Origin: Liolophura sinensis
Taxonomy: Eukaryota > Mollusca > Polyplacophora > Chitonida > Chitonidae
DNA: 64,000 nt
Direction: 5' to 3'
Assembly: GCF_032854445.1 (NCBI RefSeq)
Contig: NC_088303.1
Span: 29,459,501 to 29,523,500, forward strand
A program made the position numbers and the translations under genes. Positions 1 through 12,200 of this stretch are shown here, in pieces (positions within the stretch are counted from its first letter, which is position 1; every line of letters begins with the position of its first letter). Below the pieces are notes generated by a model. It did no database searches and was not told where the DNA came from. It worked only from the letters and a program-made list of their open reading frames with translations.

Positions 1-187
1 GGTCTGTAACCCCATATTTAAAGCAAATGTATCCCAAACTACATATAAAACACAGCAAAAATGTTTACTAATTATTATCATCATTATTACTGTTGTCACT
101 GACATTGTTTTTATTGTTATATTCACTAATGATTGCAGCACAAAAAATACTAACACACGCAAAAAAAAAATAAATAAATAAAGCTTA

Positions 188-257
188 CCTTTTGAGGTTC
201 AATGTTAAATCCTTTAGCAATAAGAGGTTGGATATTGTCAAAGCTGAATTCTCCACT
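188..257 (-). CDS. CFAP74: Probable further 3' exon of CFAP74
   Basis: A 70-bp open segment with a clear acceptor (gctttacag) and donor (GTAAGCT) on the minus strand. In one frame it reads SGEFSFDNIQPLIAKGFNIE, which looks like a conserved beta-strand segment and fits the C-terminal part of CFAP74. The phase left by exon 4768-4896 would give a stop here if the two were joined directly, so at least one exon between them is unplaced. The assignment to the same gene rests on strand, position and style. Confidence 0.6.
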
Positions 258-3200
258 CTGTAAAGCATAAGAAAATATGCAAATCAGTATGAAACATGGG
301 TTGTCTAATAAATGGAACAAAACCTTCTTGAAATTGATCATTGAGAAATGGGTTATCCACTGACTACCTCATACTGACTGGCTCTAAAATTACACAATAA
401 TTTAACGGAAGTGAAATGAGTGAGCAATCCCATTTACACCCTAGCACACAGCTTTTCCTCTAGCTAAATATCATCAGGGAAAATATTTATATCCTTATAA
501 ATTTATTTAGAACAAGCGCAACATGCCCTACAAAGGACATTGTGTGTGTGAGAAGACAATATGCTAAACACCACATAATGTATATCACATTTGTCTTCCC
601 CTGGTGTGCTGGAAAGGTCAAGGGAAATACATGTACATAATCAATACTGATTGGCTGACAGCGGAGACAGGACATGGGTTAAAGCATCAAACATTTGTCA
701 CACTCAAAGGGATATAGAATCATTTCTGACTGGCTGGTGTTTATGGAGATAGGCAAGTCCAGGCTTTGTCCTGTCTCAGCTGAATTTTGGGTATGGCAGA
801 CTTATTCACCAAAGCTGGAAGGTTTAACCGAGGAAACCCTATCTCTACTCTCAGCCAATCAGCATCGATTCTGTATTCCTTAAAGTGCATATCATATGAA
901 TCTAAAGTAGATCTGAACATCAGCTCAGCCAACCTGCAGCCTTGCATATCTTACACAGCAACCAATCAGTGAGGATATTGTATCCCTTTAAAGATATGAC
1001 AGGTGCCAGATAGAATCTACATTCCTGCCATATCCCTCATTATCATGACCACTGTGGTTATGCCTCTGAATGTTGCTCCTGTTTGTTCAGCCAGAAAGTC
1101 TCTGAACATCAGCTCAGCCAATGTGTAGCCTTGCATATCTTACACAGCAACCAATCAGTGATGATGCTGTGTCCCTTTAAAGACATGACAGGTGCCAGAT
1201 AGCTTCTACATTCCTGCCTTATCCCTCATTATCATGACCACTGTGGTCATGCCTCTGAATGTTGTTCCTGTTTGTTCAGCCAGAAAGTCTCTGAACATCA
1301 ACTCAGCCGACATGTAGCCTTGCATATCTTACACAGCAACCAATCAGTGATGATGCTGTGTCCCTTTAAAGACATGACAGGTGCCAGATACATGAATAGC
1401 ATCTATGCCAGGAAGCATAATGCATCCTGCATGCATCAACATGTGGACATACAGTACATGAGGACCAGTAACATACAAGAGATTAGAGATTAGGTTAGAG
1501 ATTTATGCTACAACCAACAATCTATTACACAACAAACAGTCCTAGCATAATTAAGTCCCCACCTGCAGGCCAGCCACTTGCTGTGCAGTATACTGTATTT
1601 CACCTCAAGTTTAGTATTTTTTTCAAGTTGCTTCTTTCACTTCCTTGACTGATTCTTCCATCTTATAAGGCCAGTTTGATTTTTTTTTTTTTTTGTGAAG
1701 TTCAATTAATTTCTTGTCAGAAAAACATAAGAGTTGATATCAAAAGTATCATTTTAAAGCTGTTATGTGCTTCAGAAAGTGCATTTTTACATGCCAAACT
1801 TTGGGTGGAAATACAGTAAGCTTGAAGTGGGGTTAAACGACACAGGTAGAGAGACTACGAGTGATGATGTCACTCTCATACTACCCTACTAATCTCAGTT
1901 CACTGCCAGTATCAATACTGTTTTGGTCTCCAAAAGACAATCACAGAACCTCGTATCTAGACACAGAAGTTGCATGTCTCACCTGACGCATTAGTTTACA
2001 GTTAATTGATAACAAAAAGATCGGCCCTGGTGGCTCTGTTATGTCATGTTATTGAGGCCCATTTCACAAAGAGCATGCTCTATTCCTAGCACGCATATGT
2101 ATGACGCTGTGCATAGCAGTGAACACTAGGGTACATCTGTTGTTACCATGGTATTTCACATTCACAAATGTGCACTGCACATCATTCACATAGTGAAACA
2201 GGCCCCAAAGTTATCAGTACACACAACAGTTAAGTACACGCAGAATTAAAGGGTTATGCGCAGTCCATTTAGAAGGCAAATGTGGCTTTATGGAATATGA
2301 TTAATCGCCAATTCTGGGAGTCTCACGAGTTCACTTAGGTCTGGACGAGACGGGTGGGACTCTCTCAAACTAAGGTGGCTAAAAAGCATGATTTTATGGT
2401 ATTTGCTAGACTGAATATGCATCTTGCATAATTAGATCTGTCTGCCCTAAACCTGTGTGAACTGACAAGACTCCTGAAATGCCGACTAATCGGGGCATGA
2501 TGAGTTGACATCAACTAAACCTAAATCAGTGGCAAACCTAGATCTATCAGCTACTGATCAGCTTGCTGTAATGTTCCTAGTATCCCCTGGGGTTAATAAC
2601 TACTGCCTTTTCTGGTTCTAATTTATACTGGGTTATTACAAGTTTGAAGCACATAATAAACACGTAGTCAAAATGAATAGTCAACAATACTATTAATACC
2701 GAAGTATGCCACCACCTTTTTCAATATGGTGTAGCCCTCACATATTAATTCACAGTTCTCTGTATTTGATTCATGGTTGGGGATTACGAAAGTAACCTGA
2801 ATAGACTGATGACTACAATCAACAAAAACATGCTAAATGCAAGAGTTACAGAGCAGATATACATGAAAACATGCTCAAGAATACAGGTATGCCTTGAACT
2901 GTACATCGTTCCTAAGACTACAAAATATCAGGTCTGCAGAAGTCTATCTACTTGTAATCTAGGAGTTCATCAACAAGCCTACTTTCATGTGCACTGATAT
3001 GTATCATACTCACTTTCTTCCTAAACTGTCAATGGAAATCAAAATTTTAATATGCATAGGGCATTTAAATAACTGATGGTCTTGTCTTGAGTTAACTGCC
3101 TGTATGTCTTCTCTGTAATTTATGATGGTTAACTGCTTTCTTGGAAATTTCAACAAATTTCAGTTCCTAACAAGGCAGTATGCATGAATAGCCTGTCCCC

Positions 3201-6200
3201 TAAGTTTCATTTAGACAATGAGCAGAAAGTCACGTAACCTCTTTTAATGTGATGACACTGAAAAAGCACTGAAATCTCCATGGACTGATAAACTGAATGA
3301 ATGTTCAACATAAATCACTTCACAAATGAATCATGTAGCAAACTTCTTGAAGCTACTGAAAGTACACTAATTCTTCTAAAATTTGGGACAGATACTAGTA
3401 GTGTTGAATGTCAAATATTACATTTCTTTACCAGCCTTTTCGAAAAGTAAAGATGTGAGTATGTTGTTCAAGAGATGGTCTAACCATCTGGGAAAAAAGA
3501 AACTCAATATTCATGCTAAAATTACATACATATTGGCGAAAATGAGCAGACCAGGTGTTCCAAAATTTAGAAAAAAACAGTGTAAAACAATTAGAAGAAA
3601 CTGGAAAAATTGACGGAAATTGTTTCTATTTATTACAATAACCTTACCTTTTTCATATCCTGTATACAGACAGTCAAGGGGTGCAACGATCAAAACAGAA
3701 CAGCCAGTAAGTGAAGAGTGCAACCACCAAAACACAACAGCCATGTGATGTGAGAATGAAACCAATTAGGGCATGCCACCATCAATTAGTTCAGTAAGAC
3801 ATCAATTAGCATATTAAATCATTAAATGACATATAACATTATCAATTAGTACATAGAATTCATTTTTTTATTAATATATATCATAACAAAAGTTAGGCAA
3901 TGCCAACCACAGAAAACACAATGTTGGAAGCATGATTGATATTTAAAGACACAGCAGATTACTATTGGGGCAGACATCATTAAGCAAAAGATCACACACA
4001 TATACTCAGCAATACATGTAATCAGTAATAATATTCAAAAACTAAAGCCATGTAAAGGTGTGTAAATGTCATCAGAATATTTATGTATTTATTTGATTAG
4101 TGTTTTTACACCATACTCAAGAATATTTCACTTATACACTGGCAGCAGCATGGTGGTAAGAAACTGGGCAGAGCCCGGGTGAAATCTATGGCCATCCACA
4201 GGCTGCTGGCAGACCTTAACACATATGATCGGAGAGAAAGCCTGCATGAGCTGGACTTGAACTCACAGCTACCGCATTGGTGAGAGGCTCCTGGGTCACC
4301 AGGCAACTTCAGAATCAATATGAATGAACATAAGCTCCTGCGCAGCCGTGAACGGAGCACGCAAGTATAAAAACAGCATTGTCCATAGCTATCATATTAC
4401 ACCCAGCTGTTAATAACATATAAATCTTCTGCACAGAAAACAATATGTAGCTTCTCTTAAAAGATAGAGTTATAACTCCATGTTCAGATTGGGATCTTTC
4501 TGGGAATATACAGTGAGAAATCCAAATTCCAATCTCAACTCCATCATACAATCTGTACTTGACTCAATCCATATGCAGGAATGACTTACTCTGGGTAGTA
4601 TAAGAAATCTGAATGACTGATGTGCCTGAAACTTATCTCCTGCTCAACATGTGTAGTACATACAGGAGAATGACTCTACCAGGATCAGTATAAGACATCT
4701 GAACAATACTGTTAGATCCAAATTATGCTAAACTCTTGCTCTATCCCATTCCACTCAATCACATTACCTTTTTTCTGACTGACCGCCATCGTTCTGACAC
4801 AGCCCACGTACAGGTCCCGACTAGCTGGTATAAACTCATCCTCTTTGGCTCGACATTGCAGGGTAAACAACACAGGTGTCGGTAAAGGTTTGCTGTCTGA
4901 AAACATAATTTTGAATACTGGTAAAAGATATTTTAAGTGTCTCATTTGGAGAGAGCATCAGTCCAGAAAACCACTAATGGATATTAGCATTACTCCTGGT
5001 AAAAATTGAACAATCACAAATGAGAATCCTCATTTTGAGATTCATTTTGATTTTATTTATTTATTTTGATTGATGTTTTATATCGTACTCAAGAATATTT
5101 CCCTTATACGATGGTGACCAGCATTATGGTGGGGGGAACATTTTGAGATTCGAAAGTGCTTCAAATTAACAGAGGCTACAGCAAGGGGATGGCCTCATCG
5201 TTTCATACACTGTATATAGCTATCATGTAATCCCTCCCTTACCCTCCTCTTCGTCGGGGCCCCGGGGCTCTGCTGCCAGAGACTCCACGTCTGGGTGCCG
5301 GCTATCCAGCCCTTCCAGGTACATCACACGTGGCTTGGGCCTTTCCAATCAGCTGGAACCTATATGAGTCCTCCTGAACCACAACAACAACAGGAGCTAA
5401 ATTAACACTCACAGCAGAGCAGGTTTCTCTATTCACTTATGATGTCCAGACATTTAAATAATCGGCTAAAATATTAATTACTACATAAATCACACAGCTA
5501 TCTTCATTCTTCAACAGGCATGAGGCCCCCGGGATCCAAAGTGATCTTAGACTTAACTGTGTCAAAATATTAATCATTAAATTTGGTATTTCCTTTGCAT
5601 TATTTTAGCTGAAATTTGTTGAAGACTAAAGTACCCAGAATTTACATTGACAAGCAATATTTTGACCTTATTACATCAGAAATAACAATTTAAAAGTTAT
5701 CTGAAATTTTGACTTTTAAGTCTAGGATCGCTTCATGATCCTGGGCCCAGGCCTTCACTTCTGACTAGTACATGAATGAAAAAAAAGACATTACACTTTA
5801 CTCAGAAAAAAAAGTTTTTCAGCCAAACTTCTAAGAACTACATGCAAAATTTTGTATGAGTTATGACCACAAAGACCAAAGAAGCCCTTACTAACAGTAC
5901 TAGCAACCTGATAGTTCAGCTAACTCGGTCAGCATTTAACACATAATTGTGAGTTCCACGAAAACTGGCTCAATCTTTATACAGTAGATGTATGTGTCTC
6001 CCCTTCCAACAAGCTAGCTTGGCCCTCTCAAATAGTTACCATTTATAGATATTGGGCATTTGTATGCCCAAGGCAGCCCTGCTTTCCTGCTTTGCTACCT
6101 CTAGGGCTAATCATTACTGGGTTCAGGTAAATCTAGAGGATTTTCTGTCCTCAAAACTCTTCTTTAAAATATCTATATATGTATTACAAGTTTTTTCTTA

Positions 6201-9200
6201 TGAAAATTTATCTCATTAGTTATGTGTGCGCCACTTAGATGAATTCACCAGTTAGACGGTAAGAATACAGTAAATACGTTCACAGTTACAGTTAAAACCA
6301 GAATGAGACTAATTACCTGATGGAACAGCTCTATCTTGGCACTGTCTGAGAAATGATCACTGGCGTGGTCGGGGGCAAAAGTCACCATAACCTCGTGGGT
6401 AGCACCTGAGTAATAAGAAGACGCGTCCAACATTACAAGGATATGAGGTTAAACCTGAGCACGGCATACAAATACGTTTTAATGCAGACTTTCATGAGCA
6501 TAATACAGTGGTAAATCGTGGGTTTCCCCCAGACTTCCAAATGAGTGAAATATTCTTGAGTATGGCGTAAAACACCAATGACATAAATCACATAAATAGA
6601 TAAATACAGTAGTCTGCCCAAACATTAACCTAATTCTGGTCACCTTTCCTCACACAAGACTATTTAAGGAAAATGTTACAAGAACAATGCTTCACAAAGA
6701 TTTGTGAAAACAAAACCCTGATATTTGGAGAACATAGTTAAAACAAACACATTTTTCCACATTTAGGCACATCCAAGTTAATGATTCGCTCCCGAATGAT
6801 TAACATACCTGGTGGTATTGTTCCTTCAGTAGGGACACAGTCGAACACATTCTGACCATTGAAATTTTGTACGCCTGCAGAATGAAAATACAGAATTTTA
6901 TTCAAGCAGGCTCTTTTTCAGCTAAAGTCTGAATCAAAGCCACATGTAGAATATTATCACGTCACACCTGACAAATTTTACAGGCACTCCTAACCTTTTC
7001 TGGGTACAACACGTATTCCAGTGCTAAAAACTGATTGAGACCACCCCAGGTTTTGAACCAGCAACTTAAAGATCGTGTACCTACCCTAAATGACCTAACA
7101 TTTCGTCCATGAGTAAGTTGCTCACTTGTACCGACTCGATTGATTTTAGAGAAGCGTCTGGAAGGCAGGATAACATCCTACTGGAAAAATGTAAATTTTA
7201 GTATCAGAGGTAATTAACTTCTGTTAATTCTGGAAGCCTTATTGACAACAGCATAAAAGTACTCACCCACGCGTGGTTTAGCTTTCTTGTCAGGTTGGAG
7301 ATAGGAGGGTATTCCCTGACACCTGGCATGCTTCAGTAAGGACAGGCTGTCTAGCTTGATATTGTAATCAACTGACAGTGAGGACACATTGTGGATCTGA
7401 AACAACGTAGTGTAACACAGTTATTAACCTTGAGGCAAATATGTAATGACTCATGAAAAGTGACTTTGCTTAATAAAATGTGGACAGCTATATTTAATAA
7501 TTGTAGGCAATTGGGTTTTTTGCCTTGTAAACATGCTTATGTGATGGAACTGTGGTCTCCAAAGAGAAATTCATTTTTAAGAAATACCAGTAAGTAGGAA
7601 ACAATAAACTGATCTTTAGGAAATATACCAGTATCTAGGAAACGAGAAATTCTGCTTTAAGAAATACTAGTATCTAGGAAACGAGAAATTCAGCTTTAAG
7701 AAAAATACCAGTATCTAGGAAACACGAAATTCTGCTTTAAGAAATACCAGTATCTATCTAGCAAACACGAAATTCTGCTTTAAGAAATACCAGTATCTAT
7801 CTAGGAAACACGAAATTCAGCTTTAAGAAATACCAGTATCTATAAGGAAATGAGAAATTCAATGTAAAGAAATACCAGTATCTAGGAAATGAGAAATTCA
7901 GCTTCAGAAAATATCAATTTATTTATTTATTTATTTGATTGGTGTTTTACACCATACCCAAGAATATTTCACTTATACGACGGCAAGCATTATGGTGGGT
8001 GGAAACCGGGCACAACCCAGGGGAAACCCACAACCATCTGCAGGTTGCTGCAAGACCTTCCCACATACGGCCGGTGAGGAAGCCAGCATGAGCTGGACTT
8101 GAACTCACAGCGACCGCATTGGTGAGAGACTCCCAGGTCATTATGTTGCGCTAGCGCGCTAACCAACTGAGCTATGGAGGCCCCTCAGAAAATATCAGTG
8201 GCTTGGAAACAAAAACTACATTATAACAGGAAGTAAGTTTTTGATGACATTTATATAAGATATGGTTCAGCTGTAAGTTATTGGCAAGCTCATATAAACT
8301 GAAAAAGAACTGCTATCCCTACAATACATGAGCATGGCATGTCAACTACATGTACAGCATAAGCAATTATGGACAGAAACTATAACAATCAGTTGTTTCA
8401 GCAGTGATTCTCAACAGAGGTTTCTCCACCAAGAACTGTACCTTGAAGTTTTTCTCCACATATTCCCCAGCCAGTACTGTGCCCATATCCAGCAGTTTGT
8501 CCACGGACAGGTTGATGATGGGGTCCACCCCTCGTCCCATCACCGTGACCGACAAATGAGCAGTCGGCGAGCGGATCTCCAACACTTCCTGATACTAGCA
8601 ATGTAAAAGATGATGCACTATAAATTCACTGTGGCCATCAGATTATATCATATTTCAATGATCATTTAACACTGAGCGTACCTGTCAATTATTTTTAGAG
8701 CTCTTGTGCACTGAACAATTGGGGAGAGTTTCATGAAGCATACTTAACTCTAACTAGCACTTAGCTAAGTGTACTTCATATCTCTACAACATACTTTGTC
8801 ATGGTGGTTAAGGGCTTATTCAGCTAAGTGAATTTAATTAAAGCAAGGCCTGGGGTCAGTTTCATGAACAGGGATTCACAGAAGTCCAAATTTTTACAAC
8901 CTGAAACCCAAAATTGAGTATTTTTCTGGATCAGATTGAGTTTATCTATATTTTACATGCAGACTATAATCTGATATAAAGTTTAAATCCACTTTATTGA
9001 CTTGTAATTTTGTGAACGTGAAAGTGAGAGAGGGAGAGTTAAATTTCATTTGAGGTTCATTTCTGATCATGATTTGATTGTTGATATGTACATATATTTT
9101 TACAAGTATATTATCCTGATCAGAGATATATATTTAAGAAATAATGTTCGCGTCAGGGTAGTCTAACGATAGTTTTACAACAAATCGATGTGGAAGAGTT

Positions 9201-12200
9201 TATATTTTATGTCGAAGCCTGAGATCTAAAATTTGTAAACTCTTCCACAATACAACACATTGAATACAATGAATGGCTATCAATTTAAATTTGTAATGAC
9301 GCTGTACAAAGCTATAGGTACATTAAACCAGCCCCGTGGTCATATTTCACTTGGTGTGCTGTACCAGAAACGTAAAATATATGCGTTACACCATGCATAA
9401 AGGTCACATGAAGTACCAGATTTGAAGGTCTGGGTCAAAGGCAATATATTGGCGGCAGTCAGACAATAGCGTTTACAGAGAGAAAACATGAGTAAACGGA
9501 CTGAACATTTTGAAAAAAACCAACAGTTCAACACGGATAAACATGGACTGGGAGTTGAAAAGGACGATCTGCACCCAGTCCGCTATCCAGAGGATGTGAA
9601 GTTGATGTGAACTGTGCTGTTATTTATTGTTACATTGTTGAACAACCCTCCAAAACTTTGAGGCAGGACTGAATACTGGGATTTTGTCATTTGGATGGTA
9701 TTGCTCCTGTTACGTGTAACATTATAGTCGACAGCGTCAGGCATTTGCACTAGGAGTGGCGTGACTGACATTGGAGTATTTTCATTCAACGGCATTTTCA
9801 CTTTCAGCATTTTCTGATAACACACTTGAAGCATGCAGGATATTGCTGATTTCACAGCGTTTTGAAATGGACGGTTTGGTGACATAACTCCGTACACTGC
9901 ATTCATTGCGGTGGCCTGTCACAGACATAACGTCCATCAAAGAAACCCCAGTATCAGCTAGAACTGTGGCTGTCGTAGCCCGGACGCAGTGATTCGTGTA
10001 CCAGCAGCTAAGTTTTGCATCGCGGGAAATATCAAACATCATGGATCTGATCGTTTTGTAACCCACTGGTTGATTGCCATACCATGATGTGTGGTCAACT
10101 GGGATGTTTAGGAGAGGCCGCTCAAAGAAAGACTCGTAGGAAGAATTATCAGGTCCGTATGCAGTATGTAGAAAAAAAAAAAAATTCTCATGAAACCATT
10201 ATTATCTCTCATTGTGTAGCATTCAAATGTCCCTACGGGCTTTAAATTATCTGTAACCTGATACTTTTCTCCTTTAAAATAAAAGTTCGCTCCGAGAGAA
10301 AAAATAGCCATTTTGTTTCTTTGTTTATATTTGTCGTCTGCCTTATTCAGTGTAAACAACAACCTTTATCCACCCATAGAACTACAATAAACCCGTCCAG
10401 AAGTCAAACGCTTCTGTCTCGTGATCGGGGTATCTAATGACTCAGGTAATGTACACTTGGCACTATGCCAAGCAGTGCGTTGTATATAATAAAAAGGAAT
10501 CGAAGGGTAATAGAATTGCCCTTAACTACCATTAGGACAATATTTTGTATAGATATAAAGGGATACTTAACACTAAGTATGCTTCATGAAATCAGCCCCT
10601 GGCCCCTAATTTATTAAACATTTATGAACACAGATAAAAGCCACACATAATTCAACGAATTCTTACTATCTGAGCTTTGGTGGGAGTGAAGGAGATGAGA
10701 ACAGTGTGGGAGGCATCAGGGGGAAGAACTCTCAAAGCATTCAGCATCTGGAATGGCCCGTTGGTGTCCAGAATTGAGGAGGAAAGCTGCAGAAAAAAAA
10801 AACCCATAAAGGTCGAAGGTCATGAACAAAACAACTGTTACCAAGCGAGCTTCAACTATCCATTTATTGCCAACAATTACACATTAAATCACTTTACTGG
10901 ACTGACACATTGTACACATCCATGTAAGTTCTATTGATTTTACACAGGTGTTTTGAAGTTTGCTTGGAACATAAGGTGATATTTTACTGGAAAACTGTAA
11001 GTTTCCGCACCAAAAATAATATTTTGTGACATATATTTTCCTATTTTAATATGCACTTTTGTTGACCTAAAATTTTAGGTCATTTAGGGTATTTCTCAAA
11101 ACTCTGTGAACAAACAAAGTGTGGCCTTGATCTTACCTCCAGTGTCTTTTTGGAAATGTTCTGGATAGTGAAGGATTTGCTGACATGTTGCCCAACGGAG
11201 ATGTCCCCAAAGTCTGTGGTTGTACAGCCACTATCAGAGATCACCACCACAGGAGGTTTCACTATGGGGCAGTGCACTTCCAGGTACAACGTATTGTGAA
11301 TGCTGGACAGAGAGAACATGAAATGATACAGAATGCTAGATAGTAGTTAAAATATGTCACACCACCCATTTCTAAATTTAATTCAACGTAGTCCCTTATT
11401 GTCTGGGATAACTGGCACAAGACGACATAGAGGCACCAGAGACATTAGGAAAAACTAACTTTCAAAAATTGACTAAAAAATTGGCAGACGACTAAAAATA
11501 CAACAGAATTCTGTCTGACAATGTTTATTTATTTATTTGACTAATGTTTTCTGCTGTATTCAAGAATATTTCACTTATGTGATGGCAGTCAGCATTATGG
11601 TGGGAGGAAATCAGGCAGAGCCAGGGGGGAAACCCACAAGCATCTGCAGGTTGCTAACAGACCTTCCCATGCATGACTGGAGCAGAAGTCAGAATGAGCA
11701 GGACATGAACTCACAACAACCACATTAGTGAGAGACTAGTGAGAGGCACTGTGCTGTGCTAGCACGCCAAGCACTTGGCCATGAAGGCCACCGTTTGACA
11801 AAGCGGTTGCGAAGCAAAAAGAAAGGTGTGTTGAAATACATCATCAGTTCAGTCTAACTCACCTGTAGGGTAGTTCACCTGGATCACCACACTTCCCTGA
11901 GGCCACATAACACGGAATGACGATCGTATTGAACTGTCCCCTGAACTGTCTCATCAGTGAGCCCACAGCAGAGGTGTATGCAGCAGAACTGCGGAGAACA
12001 ACACAGTTATTCAGTCAACCACATACATGTACTGTACATCCCTCAGACCACAAAACATAGGATGACAACCATACTGGAATGTCCCATGAACTGATAATCG
12101 TCTCTCATTCTAGCTTCCTAGCAATGTTAACTTTTGTTAAGTTTGGCATTAATGATGTTTGATTCCTACCTTTTGCCTCATGTGTTTTATTAATGGGGAC

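Larger units (their letters stand above)
258..4767. other. Intron-like stretch near the CFAP74 3' end, mostly repeats
   Basis: Apart from the repeats listed separately (189-bp tandem repeat, MITE at 2054, SINE at 4081) I see no convincing exon. A GATATGAAAAAG segment at about 3650, with acceptor and donor, would be a 12-bp microexon but does not repair the phase, so it is not called. At least one CFAP74 exon should lie in this stretch. Confidence 0.5.

Noticed and set aside
3649-3660. A 12-bp microexon GATATGAAAAAG with AG and GT borders
   Set aside because: It does not correct the phase between 4768-4896 and 188-257 in any frame.
8140-8185. tRNA gene suggested by GCTCAGTTGGTTAGCGCGC on the minus strand
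   Set aside because: It is the tRNA-derived head of a SINE; the body continues into SINE sequence and no cloverleaf with an acceptor stem is formed. The same holds for 28500-28543 and 54080-54123.
8328-8606. 92-codon plus-strand ORF over 8328-8606
   Set aside because: It is the antisense shadow of CFAP74 exon 8442-8588.
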